Under the pieces are notes generated by a model. It had not been told where the DNA came from. It searched no databases and saw only the letters and a program-made list of their open reading frames with translations. Below are positions 36,657 through 48,225 of a stretch of 64,000 nucleotides of DNA, in pieces. Source of the stretch: Valencia hispanica (taxonomy: Eukaryota; Chordata; Actinopteri; Cyprinodontiformes; Valenciidae). The stretch spans positions 36,398,961 to 36,462,960 of the forward strand of contig OY747713.1 of assembly GCA_963556495.2 (NCBI GenBank), in the 5' to 3' direction. Made by a program: the position numbers and the translations under genes. Within the stretch, counting starts at the first letter, position 1, and each line of letters starts with the position of its first letter.

Positions 36657-39600
36657 ATGTGCAAAAAGAAAAAAAAAAAAAAAAAGTGTGTTCACAGCTA
36701 AACAATTAAAGTATTTTGATTGTCATATCCTTCTTACTCGATTTTCAGTAGAAACTGCACTTTTTGCCCCAAATTTGTTCCGCTAGCTTGACTGTATAAA
36801 TATGGAGGCCCTGAAAGGCATGAAATATTTAAGAACTAATTTTCAAAAAATTGGAGCAAAGGTTTCCGATTTTTGTTTTTAAAAGTATGATGAAACGTGT
36901 TTATTAGCTTCTAACAAAACATAAAGGGGGAAAATTATAATACATCCACAGACATGACTGTTGAGGTTCATGCCTCATTAACAGTCAACCAAAATTTGGA
37001 TTAAGAAATGCTGTCAATTCTGTAAAAAAAAAAAATTTTGATCAAAATAGCAAATTAAAGTTACAAAGCCTCAAATTATTTTCGATTTCTTTATTACATC
37101 CCTCTATTAATGCACATATAAACAACTGAACATGTGCATTTCTGAGTTCTGTAATGCTTATGTCATGTTTTATTTTTGGTTTGAAGAACAGGTTATTTTA
37201 GCCAGGCAAAGAACACCAGCTTTCTGAGCAAATATATTTATATATTTTTCCTGGTGCCAAGAAACTTTGGACTCAAGCATGGAAAGATGTTGTACAGCCT
37301 TGACTTTTCAGTCTGTGCCAACCCTGGCATGTTTGTTGTACGTCGGCACTTGGAGGCTCGTTTACTCAAACGTCGCCTTTTCACATGGTTTTATAACCGA
37401 AAGCAGACGGTTTCTATCAAAATCCCTCAGACTTGTTTACAAAAGGGAGACTTGCAGCGTTTGCTATGCGTGTTGCGATTTCAGTGAAGAATGAGGAAGA
37501 ATTTGTTTCCAACAGCATTAATGAAGTCTCAGTTCGCAGAGGGAGTTGCTGCTTGTTGGCCACTCAAGCTAACACAGGAAAACTTGTTCTTCTGTCTCTT
37601 GCAGACACATGCATATTATTTCACTGATATTGCAGTCTACCACTACAGCAACACTTGCATGTGTTGTAGTGAGAGTATTGGAAACAGACTCGATCTGTTC
37701 ACGTCTAATGTGTCAGGCATGATTCAGACACAAAATGTGTCAGGCTCATCAAATCGACCTCACAGCAGATGGCTTTGGTCTAGTTTAAAGACTTTGGCTC
37801 TTTATTTCTTCACAAGCGACTTGATAATGTTCATATGAATGATTAGATTTAAAAACAGATTCCTAATATGCATAAATTTTTCTGAACAGAGTTCTCATGT
37901 TCTCAATGTGCAGATTTCCTCTGTTTTTCATAGACGCACAAGTGAAAATTGGGCTCATATGCTGACATTTCTTTCATTCAAGGATACTGCAGATTGACAT
38001 TTGGGTTTTGTGTCGTTATTACAATTTAGAAAAGGTTAAGGAGTCTGGGAATTTGAGGAGCTTTTAAACATGCTCCATTTTTTCTAAATTATGGAGGGTC
38101 TATCACAACAAGGGAGATGCTTTGTTTTTCCCTCTACAGAGAAAGTACTGGGGAACATCTTTTAAACCATTTCCAATGCAATCATATCACAGTGATGTAC
38201 AGCAGGGGGCATTTTTTAAGTTGTCCTATAAGCAGAAGTAGAATCACTTATGTTTTTCAGAGTTTTAGTCTAATAAAATGTCTTTTCTTCACAGCAGATG
38301 AACAAGAAGTAGATCAGAAGTGGCCAGTTTGACGACCTCAGAATCAGCTTTTTTTTTGCTTTTTCACGAGACTTGTTTGCAACAAAGCGAGAGTCAGGTG
38401 GGATTGGCAACAGTGTGACTAAATTTAAGGCCACCGCTGGAAAAGTTGGACTTTCCCACGAAGAAGTTGGAAGTGCTGTTCATGAGAGCGTGTATTAGCA
38501 GGGAGAGCATTTACATGGTTGTAATCATAATTTGTAAAGTTGTGGATACTGTGTCTTAAGGAAAGATGAGCTATAAACTCAATTTTACAAGCACTTTTGT
38601 AGGGATTTTATAACATTTAGATAGAGTAAAGTACCTACTTAATTTTTGCTGATATGCTTATTTAATTCACTTTATGCAAATATGCTGCAGAGACCTACAA
38701 GGAGCATTTTCCAGACACCAGGGTTGTCTTCTGGGGCCATTATTACATTTAAATGTTCCATTTATGCTGGTCCAGGAGGATTGAAGTCAATGACTTGATG
38801 CAATCTCCTGGGTTTCCTTAGATAGAAAACTATCTTGTGACTCAATATGTACACACAGTGTAGTGATGAAATCCTCTGATCTAGTTTTACTAAGACCTGT
38901 CGCCACTGTGGCAGTAGGAAGAGTTACTGCTACTAGTAAAATAACTCCTAGATCTCAAGGTGGAAATGTACCTTTATTTCTGTTCCTTTTTGGTAATAAG
39001 CTCTAGTTTGGTTTTTTTTACCTAAAATTTAAACATTTGTAAAAATGCTAACAATTTTGGCTATTTGTTATTAAGCTAATCATTTGTTATTTTGCAAAGA
39101 CACACACACACATACATACATACACATATACATATATATAACCATTTTCTGCTTTAAAAAAAAAAAAAAAGTATGTTACAGTTTTGGGTATATGCTCTCT
39201 TTTTCAAACCACCATCTATTTCAATTAGTTTGTTAGAAGTCTAACAGTTTGTTTCCATTATGAGCTATTCATTAGGCCGAGCAGCGCTTTCCTTGCCCGG
39301 GCCAAATAAATGGCAACATTTCACGTCAAATAACACGGAACACTTCGATATCTGTGGAAATAAACAATAAATGGGCTACATTTGTATTTCCACATTAATT
39401 TATTTCCATATTGGATTTATTTTTACATACACTTTTCCCTCAAGTGTATATGGAAATTAGTTCAATTTCTACCACTGTGCTAAACAATGATTGGTCAGCT
39501 ACTAGAATCCGTGTCAACTAGTCAATATTCAAACTTTGAGAGCCACAAAGTTTGAAAATCTGGGGAGCCCATTTATTCATTACCATGTATATGTATTTAT

Positions 39601-39725
39601 CCATTTCATTTCCTAATTTGCATTTACTTCCAATTTTTTTTGCACATTTATTTCCACACTGGTTTACTTTCATTTTCGGCACGTACAATCCTCCACAGTT
39701 CAATCTGCTCTAGCTTAAAAACTTA
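36657..39725. other. nhsl3 intron, nothing coding recognised
   Basis: Includes A runs at 36671-36685 and 37024-37035, and a CA/CATA/TA simple repeat at 39099-39140. 37250-37840 carries several overlapping ORFs with no family resemblance; I treat them as chance. Confidence 0.45.
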
Positions 39726-40062
39726 GCAATTCAATTTCAATTCAGTTTATGTAGCGCCAATTCCCAACAGATGACATTTCAAGGCACTTAAGTCATTTCA
39801 ATACATTTATACAAACATTTCAATCAGTTAAAAAGTTTCCTATTTAAGGAATCCCAGCAGATTGCATCAGTCATTGGCGTGAGGTTGGGCAGACTTTCCA
39901 ACCACAGCAATCCTTCAGCAATCCCTCATACTGAGCAAGCATGTAGCGACGGGGGAGAGGAAAAACTCCCCTTTAACAGGAAGAAACCTCCAACAGAACC
40001 AGGCTCAGTAGGAGCAGCCATCTGCCACGACCGTCTGGGGGTTTGAGAAGACAGAGCAAAAT
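39726..40062 (+). repeat. Dispersed teleost repeat, copy 1
   Basis: Opens with AATTTCAATTCAGTTTATGT and AGCGCCAATTC, then GGCACTTAAG, AAGTTTCCTATTTAAGGAAT, AGCAATCCCTCATACTGAGC and AACTCCCCTTTAACAGGAAG, and ends CCGTCTGGGGGTTTGAGAAG. All modules recur in order at 41245-41720. Confidence 0.8.
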
Positions 40063-40539
40063 CATTCAAACTGTTTGGGATTTGTGAAACATATCCGTGA
40101 AAAATTTAGCAAAATATCCAAATTTCCTTGCCAAGAGCGCAAGTGGACTATCAAAACACAAACTGGGTGTTGTGAACCTCTAAACTGCTGGTGAGACTTA
40201 ATTCCTTAGTGGTTGCTTATGTTCTCTTTATCAATATGTTCAATATTTGAAACTAAAACCCCCAAATTATTGCTGTTAATTTTTGACTGTACCCAATAGC
40301 TTCACTCTGAAACAGACACTTGATAGCACTAAATAGCTGAAACTTTCTGCATCCAATAACCCTAATATTCATCTATTTAACTTCCAGGTTACTTCTTTGC
40401 GCAGAGTTACTCTGCAGTCCAAATATATGACCCTAACATCACCGTTACTGTAGCACCATTATTTAAAGTCCTCGACTTCCTCATCTCAGGACTTTTACTG
40501 CATGTTTTCCCCTCTCTCCCCATTTCCTGTCAAGCACCT
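40063..40539. other. Intron sequence, nothing recognised
   Basis: AT-rich DNA between two repeat copies with no motif of note. Confidence 0.5.
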
Positions 40540-41010
40540 TCCGAAGGCCTCTCGTGCCCAAAAAAAATAAATTAATAAATAAAAAAAGTGGGGAGTCCAT
40601 TGGAGGCAGGACCCACATTTCTTTTTCGGGCTGTGCCAGCTGAGGCCCATCGGTACAAGCCCAGCCAACAGGAGCACACCAGTGTGCCCCAATTCTAGGC
40701 TTGTCACAAGAGATTGTGTACCTGGGTGAGAGAACACCATTTCCATTGACTTCCATAAAGTGTCTTTGGGCTGCACTTAGTCTGATCCCTCACCCAGGAC
40801 CTGGTTGCAATGGGTGACCCTAAAAAGGGGCACAAAACCCTTTACAACTTGGCTCCTAAGATCAATGGGACACTCAAACCCCTCCACCACGATAAGGTGG
40901 CAGCCCATGGAGGGGAAAAATTTTAATGCACAAACTGGTAAAAAGCAACCCCACATCAAGGTAGGCTTCACTGCAGTGATCACAACCCTGGATAACTCGA
41001 TCTAGTAACC
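40540..41010 (+). repeat. Decayed high-copy teleost repeat, class uncertain
   Basis: Includes GGTACAAGCCCAGCCAAC, AGTCTGATCCCTCACCCAGG, CAATGGGTGACCCTAAAAAG, GGCTCCTAAGATCAATGGGA and CCCCTCCACCACGATAAGGT. I recognise this as a widespread fish retroelement-associated sequence but cannot say whether it is LTR- or LINE-derived. The minus-strand ORFs at 40481-40983 are shadows of it. Confidence 0.55.
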
Positions 41011-41244
41011 TCTGGAAGGTGGCTGCGACACCTACGGAACCTCCCTACAAGCAAACATTCCTCCAGTTTGGTTATAGAGAGTTTTTATAGGCATCAACAG
41101 GCCTTTTGCCCTTTAAGCTGCTGTACGGTTTGAATGTCCAGAAGCCACTGGCTTTGCGCCAGAAGAACTGGGGAGGCACAATCTGTAACCAAAAAGATCA
41201 CACCAGCCACATTCCAGAAGTTGCTGGAAGAACTTATACAATTT

Positions 41245-41720
41245 TGTGATTCAATTCAATTTATACACAGTGGTACCAATTCACAACAAGCCATCCCAAG
41301 GCATTTTACAAAAAAAAAAAAAAAAAAAAAAACTTCAGTCTTTTCAATTAATCCTACTTTTATACCAGTGCATTAAGGTCATTCCAATTAGTTTATGAGT
41401 TTTCCATCTAAGGAATCCCAGTGAAGCGTGTAGAGTAATTGACTGAGGATTCACTCCTCTTGGACGAACATCTAGCAACAGTAGACTGTCGCCTGAATGA
41501 GTGTCGTCCTTACAGCAATCCCTCATACGGCGCATGCCTTTAGCAACAGTGGAGAGGGGGAAAAAAAAAATGCCTTTTAACAGGAAGAAACTTCCAGCAG
41601 AACCTGGCTCAGTATGAGCGGCATCTGCCATGACCGACTGGGGGTTTGAGAAGCAGGGATGAAGTGTGAAGAAGCACAGTACTTCCTCTGGGAGGAGGAG
41701 AAGTCCCCCCATTAAGTTCA
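41245..41720 (+). repeat. Dispersed teleost repeat, copy 2
   Basis: Same family and orientation as 39726-40062: GATTCAATTCAATTTATACA, CAAGGCATTTTACAAAA then an A run (41310-41331), CCATCTAAGGAATCCCAGTG, CAGCAATCCCTCATACGGCG, CCTTTTAACAGGAAGAAAC and CCGACTGGGGGTTTGAGAAG. The 125-codon minus-strand ORF at 41344-41721 is a by-product. Confidence 0.8.
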
Positions 41721-42635
41721 TTAGATTGAAGGAACCTGAAACTGGTCTAGCCCTTGCATCAAAGAAACCAGTGACCTAGTCATACAACTGAAAAGGCATT
41801 CAACATCCTGAAGTCACAGCTTTGTTCTTCTCCAAGAACATTTGGGTGAGACAGTCATGCAACAATAGAGTGTCTTCAGCCAGAGGCTTTTTCAGTTTCG
41901 CTGTAACAGACCACTATGGGAGATCCTTCCTACCCACAGCCAACACTTACAAGTCGTTGAATAAACTTTTATAGTATTAGTTACAACACCACCTAATTTC
42001 CCTCTGGGATCAAAATCTTTGAGCTGAATTGACATTCAAAAATTTGAATTGACAGTCAAAACAGTCTTGATCCGCTAAGGTCAACAGCTAAACCGTATTG
42101 ATGTAGGACGATAAAGAATCTCCGATTGTCAGCATACAGCACTGATTACAATTTCAAAGGTTTCAACTGAAAGGTGTCATGTTGGAAGATCAAAAGCAAA
42201 AAAAAAAAAAAAAAAAAAAAATTCATATGAATGATTTGAGTCTCTGGAAAGAATTCAACTTTAAGAATTGGAGTTTGGAGGAAATTACTTTGATTTCATA
42301 AAGGAAATTGACTGCAGAGACACCGATGCAAAAACTGTAGAAAAGAAGGCGCCTTCCCTTCTGTCACCAGCTTCATCGAACTCCAATGTCTAAGACTTTA
42401 AGGGATTAAGGACCAGGTACAGTGATTGGCAAAGAAACATTCCTGGTATTGGGTTTAGAGTCCAGCTCTATAGCAACTTTAACTGCTGCTTAAAACCACC
42501 ATCAGTTGCTGTTTATATTCGCCAACAGTTTGTCCAAAACTGAAATCGCTACTGCTTTAGCCCCGACACCATGTGGTGTTCTCGTTAAGCTGGGGTTTTT
42601 TTTTAATGCACATTTAATTCTTAAGCATGAGCTCA
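41721..42635. other. Intron sequence with a poly-A tract
   Basis: No exon or named repeat. A roughly 23-base A run lies at 42198-42220. Confidence 0.5.
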
Positions 42636-44055
42636 TGCAGAGATCATCCTTCCTCAGACAAGTTATCTTTTATGCAATACCCTGCTGCCATTTACCAGCT
42701 TTTAGGACCAACATCCCCTTCTGGTCACCTTTGATTTTATGACATTTCACCACATAAACATTGTCCCATACAACCCACAGGACATATTCATGAGATCAGA
42801 GTTTTTAATGGGGGTTTCTTTACCTTTGGATAAATTGTAAAAGTTTGATGAGCTTGGCATTCACTTCTGTAAATGAACCACACCACTTCAACAGCACCAA
42901 GACCTAGGTTTTTAGGCAGAGGTCACCTATTTGGTCTGCATCAGAGTTTGACCTCCCCATATGAACAAAGCTTTCTGGGCACGTTAGAGTTTGATTAAAG
43001 CGGACTAAACAAGGCTTGTGTGAATGCACCTTTTATTACCCATCATCATACCAAGTCATTTTGTGCAATACCCTGCCGCCATTCACCAGCTTTTATGACA
43101 AACTCCCCCTGCTTGGTCATCTTTGTTTTTACCGTAACATTTCAGTGCATATAGAAACAGATTGTCCACAACAACCTTTAGCTCCTTTGGGTTCTCTTTG
43201 GTATTCCTTTGCTCTTTTCCAGTGGAGCAACATGTGCAGAAAAACCACTCTCCTTAAATTTAAGTTGAGGATGTGATCCTTCACATATTTTATTGATAAC
43301 TAAGCATCATCGAGGTTTCCAAATACAAGATCATTTGAGATTTTCCACAGCATCTCAAAGTTGAAGATAAAGTTACCCCTCTGGTTGAGTCTCTCCTATA
43401 AACCACAGACTGTAGTTCTTCATCCTGCAGCTTGTAGAGCAACGTTTTAATGATTCATCATACTGAATAGGATGTTCAGAGCAGAGGTCACCTATTTGGT
43501 CTGCATCAGAGTTTGATTGCACATTCAGACCTCCCCATATGAACCAAACTTTCTGGACACGTTAGAGTTTGATTAAAGCGGACAAAAAAAAAGGCTGGTG
43601 TGAATGCACCTTTTATTACCCATCATCATAGACAAGTCTTTTTTTGCAATACCCCGCTGCCATTCACCAGTGGTTATGACAAACTCCCCCTGCTGGTCAC
43701 CTTTGTTTTTACCACAACATTTCACTGCATATGAAAACACATTGTCCACTACAACCTTTAGCTCCTTTGGGTTCTCTTTTGCATCCCTTTGCCCTTAACC
43801 AATGGAACAGCTTTAGAAAAACCACTCCCCTTAAAGTTTATTGGAGCCTGTGATCCTTCACACATTTTATTGACAACGAAGCATCATTGAGGTTTACAAA
43901 TACAGGGTCATTTAAGATTTCCCATGGCATCTCAAAGTTAGATATTAAAGTTACCCCTCTGGTTGAGTCTCTCCTATAAACCACAGACTGTAGTTATTCG
44001 TTCTGCAGCTTGTAGAGCAACGTTTTAATGATTCATCATATTGAATGGCATGTCC
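42636..44055. repeat. Tandem duplication of a transposon-like unit
   Basis: Two nearly full units, 42916-43480 and 43481-44055, share CAGAGGTCACCTATTTGGTC, CACGTTAGAGTTTGATTAAA, GTGAATGCACCTTTTATTAC, CTTTAGCTCCTTTGGGTTCT and GTAGAGCAACGTTTTAATGA in the same order. A partial third copy at 42636-42770 holds GCAATACCCTGCTGCCAT and TGGTCACCTTTG. The GTGTGAATGCACC and CATCAGAGTTTGA elements resemble the ends of hAT-like fish elements. The short ORFs within are not conserved between copies. Confidence 0.8.
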
Positions 44056-46264
44056 AACTCACCCAGTTCGTGTAGCTCCTCCATTCCATTAGAGCATCCT
44101 GTAAGGAAAAAGCTGCAATCCTGAAGCAATTTTACGGCCGATTTTATTGTAGGCCATAAGAATTCATTCCATGTACACAGGTGCAAAGTTCTACACCTTC
44201 CCAAAATTTCCTGTCAATGTTTTGTCTATAATGCATTCTCTTTCAGGATAGAGATGCTGCCAACATCATGCTGGCAACTTCCAACAAGCTCCTTTGGATG
44301 GCCATTAGTGAACGGTTCAAAAAAAATAAAATAAAAAAATTTGGTGGGTCTCCATTGAAAACTAGAATTTCTTATTGGCAAAGATGAGGCATTGTTGCAT
44401 CAATGGTGTCCTTGATTGGTTTAGTCTCATTATGACCAGTAAATTGTTATGATCCTCATTCTCCTGAGCTTTTGAATGCTTTCATATTTGTTTTGTGTTC
44501 TCTCTTGTTCATACAGATGTTTGTTAGATGCAGACAGTAAATGTTGAGATGACAAGGATCAGAACATTTTCCATATTTCTGTTTCATTGCAATTTTTTTG
44601 GAACCGAGCTGAAGGAGAACATGCCTCCACTGTTCCTTTTCCCCACACAATACATTTCATCTGAAATCTTTGTTATGGATTTGTCCCCATTTATGTATTT
44701 GATGTGCGATATTCATGAGCATTGATCTCATCCAATTTGAGTTGTTCCCTTAAGTTTTTCTTTGTTCCTCTTCTAGTTGATGTTTTCCTTTGGTTTGTCA
44801 GCTTTGAGATACAAGTTGAAGTAGAAGCAGGTGCACTTGCACTGCTTTTCACTTTTGACAGTCACTTTGGTATACATACAAACACATACATACAGCAGAA
44901 GACCATTACTGAACAAGACAGAAAAGCTCATTTTCACCTGTTGCATAGCAACTTCTGATTGCATTTGCAAAAACCTTTAATAAAAATAAAAAAAATGTCA
45001 GAATAAAATGTCAAAGCTTCTTAAACAATCAGTTTATGAGGACACCCTGTCTTCATTGTGTGAAGGTTCTGCACATTAAAACCCTAATGGTTGTGAGGTT
45101 TCTTACACTGGATGGAGACAGCGTTTGTCCATCCAGCTTTTGATCCTTTTGTTTAGGAGGACAAACAACCACACATACTCAACATGCAAATGGTACAAAA
45201 ACCACAGACTTTGTCTCAAGTACCTGTGAAAACTTGTGTTTACAGCTTTGACATTAACATTGAGTTTTACTGAAACATACACACAAATTTGTAGGAGAAA
45301 CTTAACTGTGTTCAGTTTCTTTACATAGTTTGAAATTTAGAAGAAGAAAAAAAAAATAGTCAGAGCCTAAGCAATATTGGGTAAACTGGGAAATTATATA
45401 GAATTGAACAATTGACTTGCTTAATAAAAGTTTATAGAGAAATATTCTAAAAACCTGATTGGTCAAACTCATTAACAATATGTCTGCTCTGAAGCCACTT
45501 ACCTGCAGGTTTAGCATTTGTCTCTCCATTAAAGATCGTTGTGCAGAAATTTATAGAAGGCTGAGCGTTCTTTCCGCTCAGTAAAAAAAAAACCAAAAAA
45601 AAAACCAAACAGACTCCACTACGTTTTACGCAAAAAAAATATTAATGTGAATTAATTAGCAATAATTCAGTATAGATACCCCCCTTCCCCAATATTTGTA
45701 TTCAATTTTAAACACAACGACGTATGGTACATAAGATATTCTTTAATTCAAATACTGAGGTTTTTCCTTAAATTAGAGACATAGATTTTATACAAAACAG
45801 CTCAATTTAGACAATTCTGTATACGCTCAACTCCAGTAGTCACCTTACCCATATTTATTTTTTATAATGATATTTGCAACATTTAGGGTGGTTTTTTTCC
45901 TGCAGCTTTTTTAACTGTATTCTAAGCCATTGGATGCAGCTTCATTCATCTTTCCATTCCATAGCAACACCACCACCACATTTTCTCACTTCAACTACAG
46001 ATATTCAGCAGGTTTGTTGCATCACAACATCCCAGAATCACAGCAACAGCTTCAAAAAAAAAAAAAAAAAAAAATAGAAAAAACAAAAAAAACCTTCACT
46101 CATGACTGGAGGATTTTAACCACAGCAGAATCCTTCTCAGCTCGTCAAAACAGCACATCAATCCCTCAACAGGCGATCCAAACTTCAGCCAAGCAGCGAG
46201 CAACACGCCATAAACCGTCAGCGTTCATCAACAGCTTCCAGCGATCAACCACAGCCGCGCTTAC
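44056..46264. other. Intron sequence, AT-rich, nothing coding recognised
   Basis: Includes A-rich tracts at 45582-45610 and 46054-46074. If a minus-strand transcript starts in the island at 46265-46720, its downstream part would lie here, but I find no coding exon on that strand. Confidence 0.45.
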
Positions 46265-46480
46265 CTGGTTTCCAACGTAGCGGTCCGCCGCTCCAACAGT
46301 TCTTTAACAGCCTACCTTTAAGATGAATCCAACAGCAGCGAAACTTGATCCTCCTGGACAATTCTTCACCCGCTGCTGAGTTCTGATGCCGTTCACTGCT
46401 GACAGAATCCTGCAGAGTCGGGCTCGGGCCTCACTCCGCTCTTCTCGCCTCTTGTCTGACGCGCTGGTTGAACAAATCTG
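46265..46480 (-). ncRNA. Candidate minus-strand spliced exon (untranslated or lncRNA)
   Basis: On the minus strand an acceptor (TTGTTTTTAATCTCAG) ends at 46481 and a donor (CCAG|GTAAGC) follows 46265. An alternative donor (AAAG|GTAGG) follows 46316. The 216-nt segment has no ATG on the minus strand, is GC- and CpG-rich relative to the surrounding intron, and has no transposon motif I know. It could be a 5' untranslated exon or part of a long non-coding RNA. A repeat-derived promoter is the main alternative. Confidence 0.35.
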
Positions 46481-46594
46481 CTGAGATTAAAAACAAGCCA
46501 TTTTAAATAACTTGTCCTAAAATGCAACTTGCCGACAATAAACGCAGTCATCTTAATATGTGGCGATTAACAAGCAATCCAGCGGCCCACTCAC

Positions 46595-46720
46595 CTGCTC
46601 TCTTCCCTGACACTGCAGCAGGTGGATTCATTTGCTGTGGACTTACATTTCTGGCCTACACAGCCTCAGTGCGCAGTGAAGACTGATCTGAGCGCACGTT
46701 TCTGTGTCAACAAACAACGA
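46595..46720 (-). ncRNA. Candidate minus-strand first exon
   Basis: Ends at a donor, GAGCAG|GTGAGTGG, on the minus strand at 46595, leaving a 114-nt intron before the exon at 46265-46480. Its start is arbitrary; CpG-rich sequence extends to about 46700 and no TATA box is obvious. An ATG here would read 12 codons, cross the junction and stop after a total of 28 residues. I do not claim it as a gene. Confidence 0.3.
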
Positions 46721-47109
46721 TTTGTGGCGTGTGCATTTGAGTCTTGCACATGATCAACTCTAAGGAACTCTTCATCCACCTGCTTTCTGCACTCCTAGTC
46801 TGCGCCTGTGTTTTCAAGTGTGTATATGTAGGCTAACCACACCCCCGGCCAATAACACACTGCAGGTGTTATTCATACAATCAGAGTATTACTTGAAATG
46901 CCACATTGGATGAAAAACAACCAATCACAATCAGCAAATCAAAGTACTGCACCAACTCGCAGAAATTACAAAATACAGCCATGGCATATAAGAAAATACC
47001 CAAGAGAGCTTAATAAAACTAAATATTTAAACTTTGTAGCCTAAAAATGTATTTATTTATGTATTTATTCCCACATTTATTTATTTATCTACAATTTTGC
47101 CAGGATCAG
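46721..47109. other. Intron sequence with an ATTT-rich tract
   Basis: 47047-47092 is an imperfect ATTT/TTTATT repeat. Nothing else recognised. Confidence 0.5.
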
Positions 47110-47300
47110 TGGCAGGAGCTGCAATATTTAGATGTGTTCCTTGTCCAACACACCTGAATCAAATTGTTAAATTGCCTCCTCAACGGCCAGTTAGGTTTTA
47201 TGGGGTCCTGCTGATGACCTAATTATTTGATTCAGGTGTGTTAAAATAGAGACATGTCTAAAAGTTGCAGGACACCCGTCCTCAAAGACTGGAGTTTGAC
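47110..47300. mobile_element. hAT-type MITE
   Basis: The left arm has AGATGTGTTCCTTGTCCAAC and ACACCTGAATCAAAT. The right arm has the inverse ATTTGATTCAGGTGTGTTA, then AACATGC-like TAAAAGTTGCAGGACACCC and CCTCAAAGACTGGAGT. This is a familiar roughly 0.2-kb fish non-autonomous element; hAT class is from memory. Confidence 0.7.
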
Positions 47301-47974
47301 AGATGTGCTCCACAACAAACAGAAAGTCGGCCATCTTGGATTGAACTTGCAAGTTTGATCCTTTTTTGCCCATTTATAGATTCTACATTCGATTGATCTC
47401 CTCCTACGGGTTTTGATCGACTGACTTGGTCAGTAAGGTCTTCAGGCATGAGGGATCTAAAATGATCAAAATCCTGACTTTTTGTGCACATTGATGGGGC
47501 AGGGCCAGGCCTCAAACTCTGACTACATGCCAAAAATTGAAAAGTTGATCTCCTGCTGTATGCAGAAAGTAACATAGGAACCTGAAACCTGCTGTGGTGG
47601 TGTCCAGTACTGAACGTTTTCGAAAGAGGATGTGGCTGTGGCAGCGTGGCCAAGTCTGATGTCTCTCCATGGCCATATGTTTGGTTCTAATTTCCACAAA
47701 AATCATCTGTGCCAAATTATACATGATGGTTATTAGTCCAACCCCTAAATGTTATTTATGCAAATTTTAGGTGGGCATGGCCTAATTCCTCCATAGCGCC
47801 CCCCTAGAAGCATTAAATCAATCAACCCCATGTCATACTTTATCAGAGGATTCCGAAATTTGGAATTCCAATGTCACTCGTGTCTCAGGACCTACAAAAA
47901 AAAGTATCTTATAGCCATGGTCAAAACCCCACAGGAAGTCCTCCATTTTGGATCACCATGGCTCATGTGGAATG
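47301..47974. repeat. Unclassified dispersed repeat
   Basis: Holds GAAAGTCGGCCATCTTGGAT, AGAGGATGTGGCTGTGGCAG, CCATATGTTTGGTTCTAATT and CACAGGAAGTCCTCCATTTT. Part of it (47610-47705) recurs at 48375-48485, and the 'aagtcctccattttgga' module is common in fish repeats. The ORFs on either strand are shadows. Confidence 0.6.
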
Positions 47975-48225
47975 AACCGGTGGGTTGCTGGTTTGAACCC
48001 CCGCTCCGTCCTTTCTGTTGTGTCCTAATCTACTTGTGGTGATCAGAGGGCCCGGGGGTGCCTGTAGTGCCTCGCTTCTGTTATTGTTCCCGGGGGTAGC
48101 TATGGCTACAATGTAGCTTACCAGCATCAGCGTGTGAATTTGTGTTAGAATGGGTAAATGTAGTGTAAGCGCTTCGTGGTCCTCTGACTAAAAAAGTGCT
48201 ATACAAATGTACCATTCCTGGGTGT
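47975..48225 (+). repeat. SINE-like or LINE-tail repeat
   Basis: Starts with GGGTTGCTGGTTTGAACCCC, resembling a tRNA B box (GGTTCGAACCC). It then has GTTCCCGGGGGTAGC and GTGTTAGAATGGGTAAATG, and ends TGTAAGCGCTTCGTGGTCCT, CTGAC and AAAAGTGCTATACAAATG. A GTAAAGCGCTTTG/AAAAGCGCTATATAAATG end is common to many fish short repeats. No cloverleaf can be drawn. Confidence 0.6.

Noticed and set aside
36253..36705. A 150-codon minus-strand ORF
   Set aside because: It is antisense to the L2 3' region and its poly-A tail; no resemblance to a protein family.
37254..37838. Several overlapping ORFs (77, 75, 64, 115 codons)
   Set aside because: Considered as a further first exon of nhsl3, but none has NHS-like residues and no phase-1 donor stands out.
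41344..41721. A 125-codon minus-strand ORF
   Set aside because: It lies wholly in the dispersed repeat at 41245-41720 and is not open in the sister copy at 39726-40062.
47282..47653. A 123-codon minus-strand ORF
   Set aside because: It crosses a MITE end and an unclassified repeat; composition only.
47975..48030. Possible tRNA gene because of GGTTTGAACCCC
   Set aside because: Only a B-box-like word is present; no A box at the right distance and no cloverleaf. A SINE-like repeat explains it.
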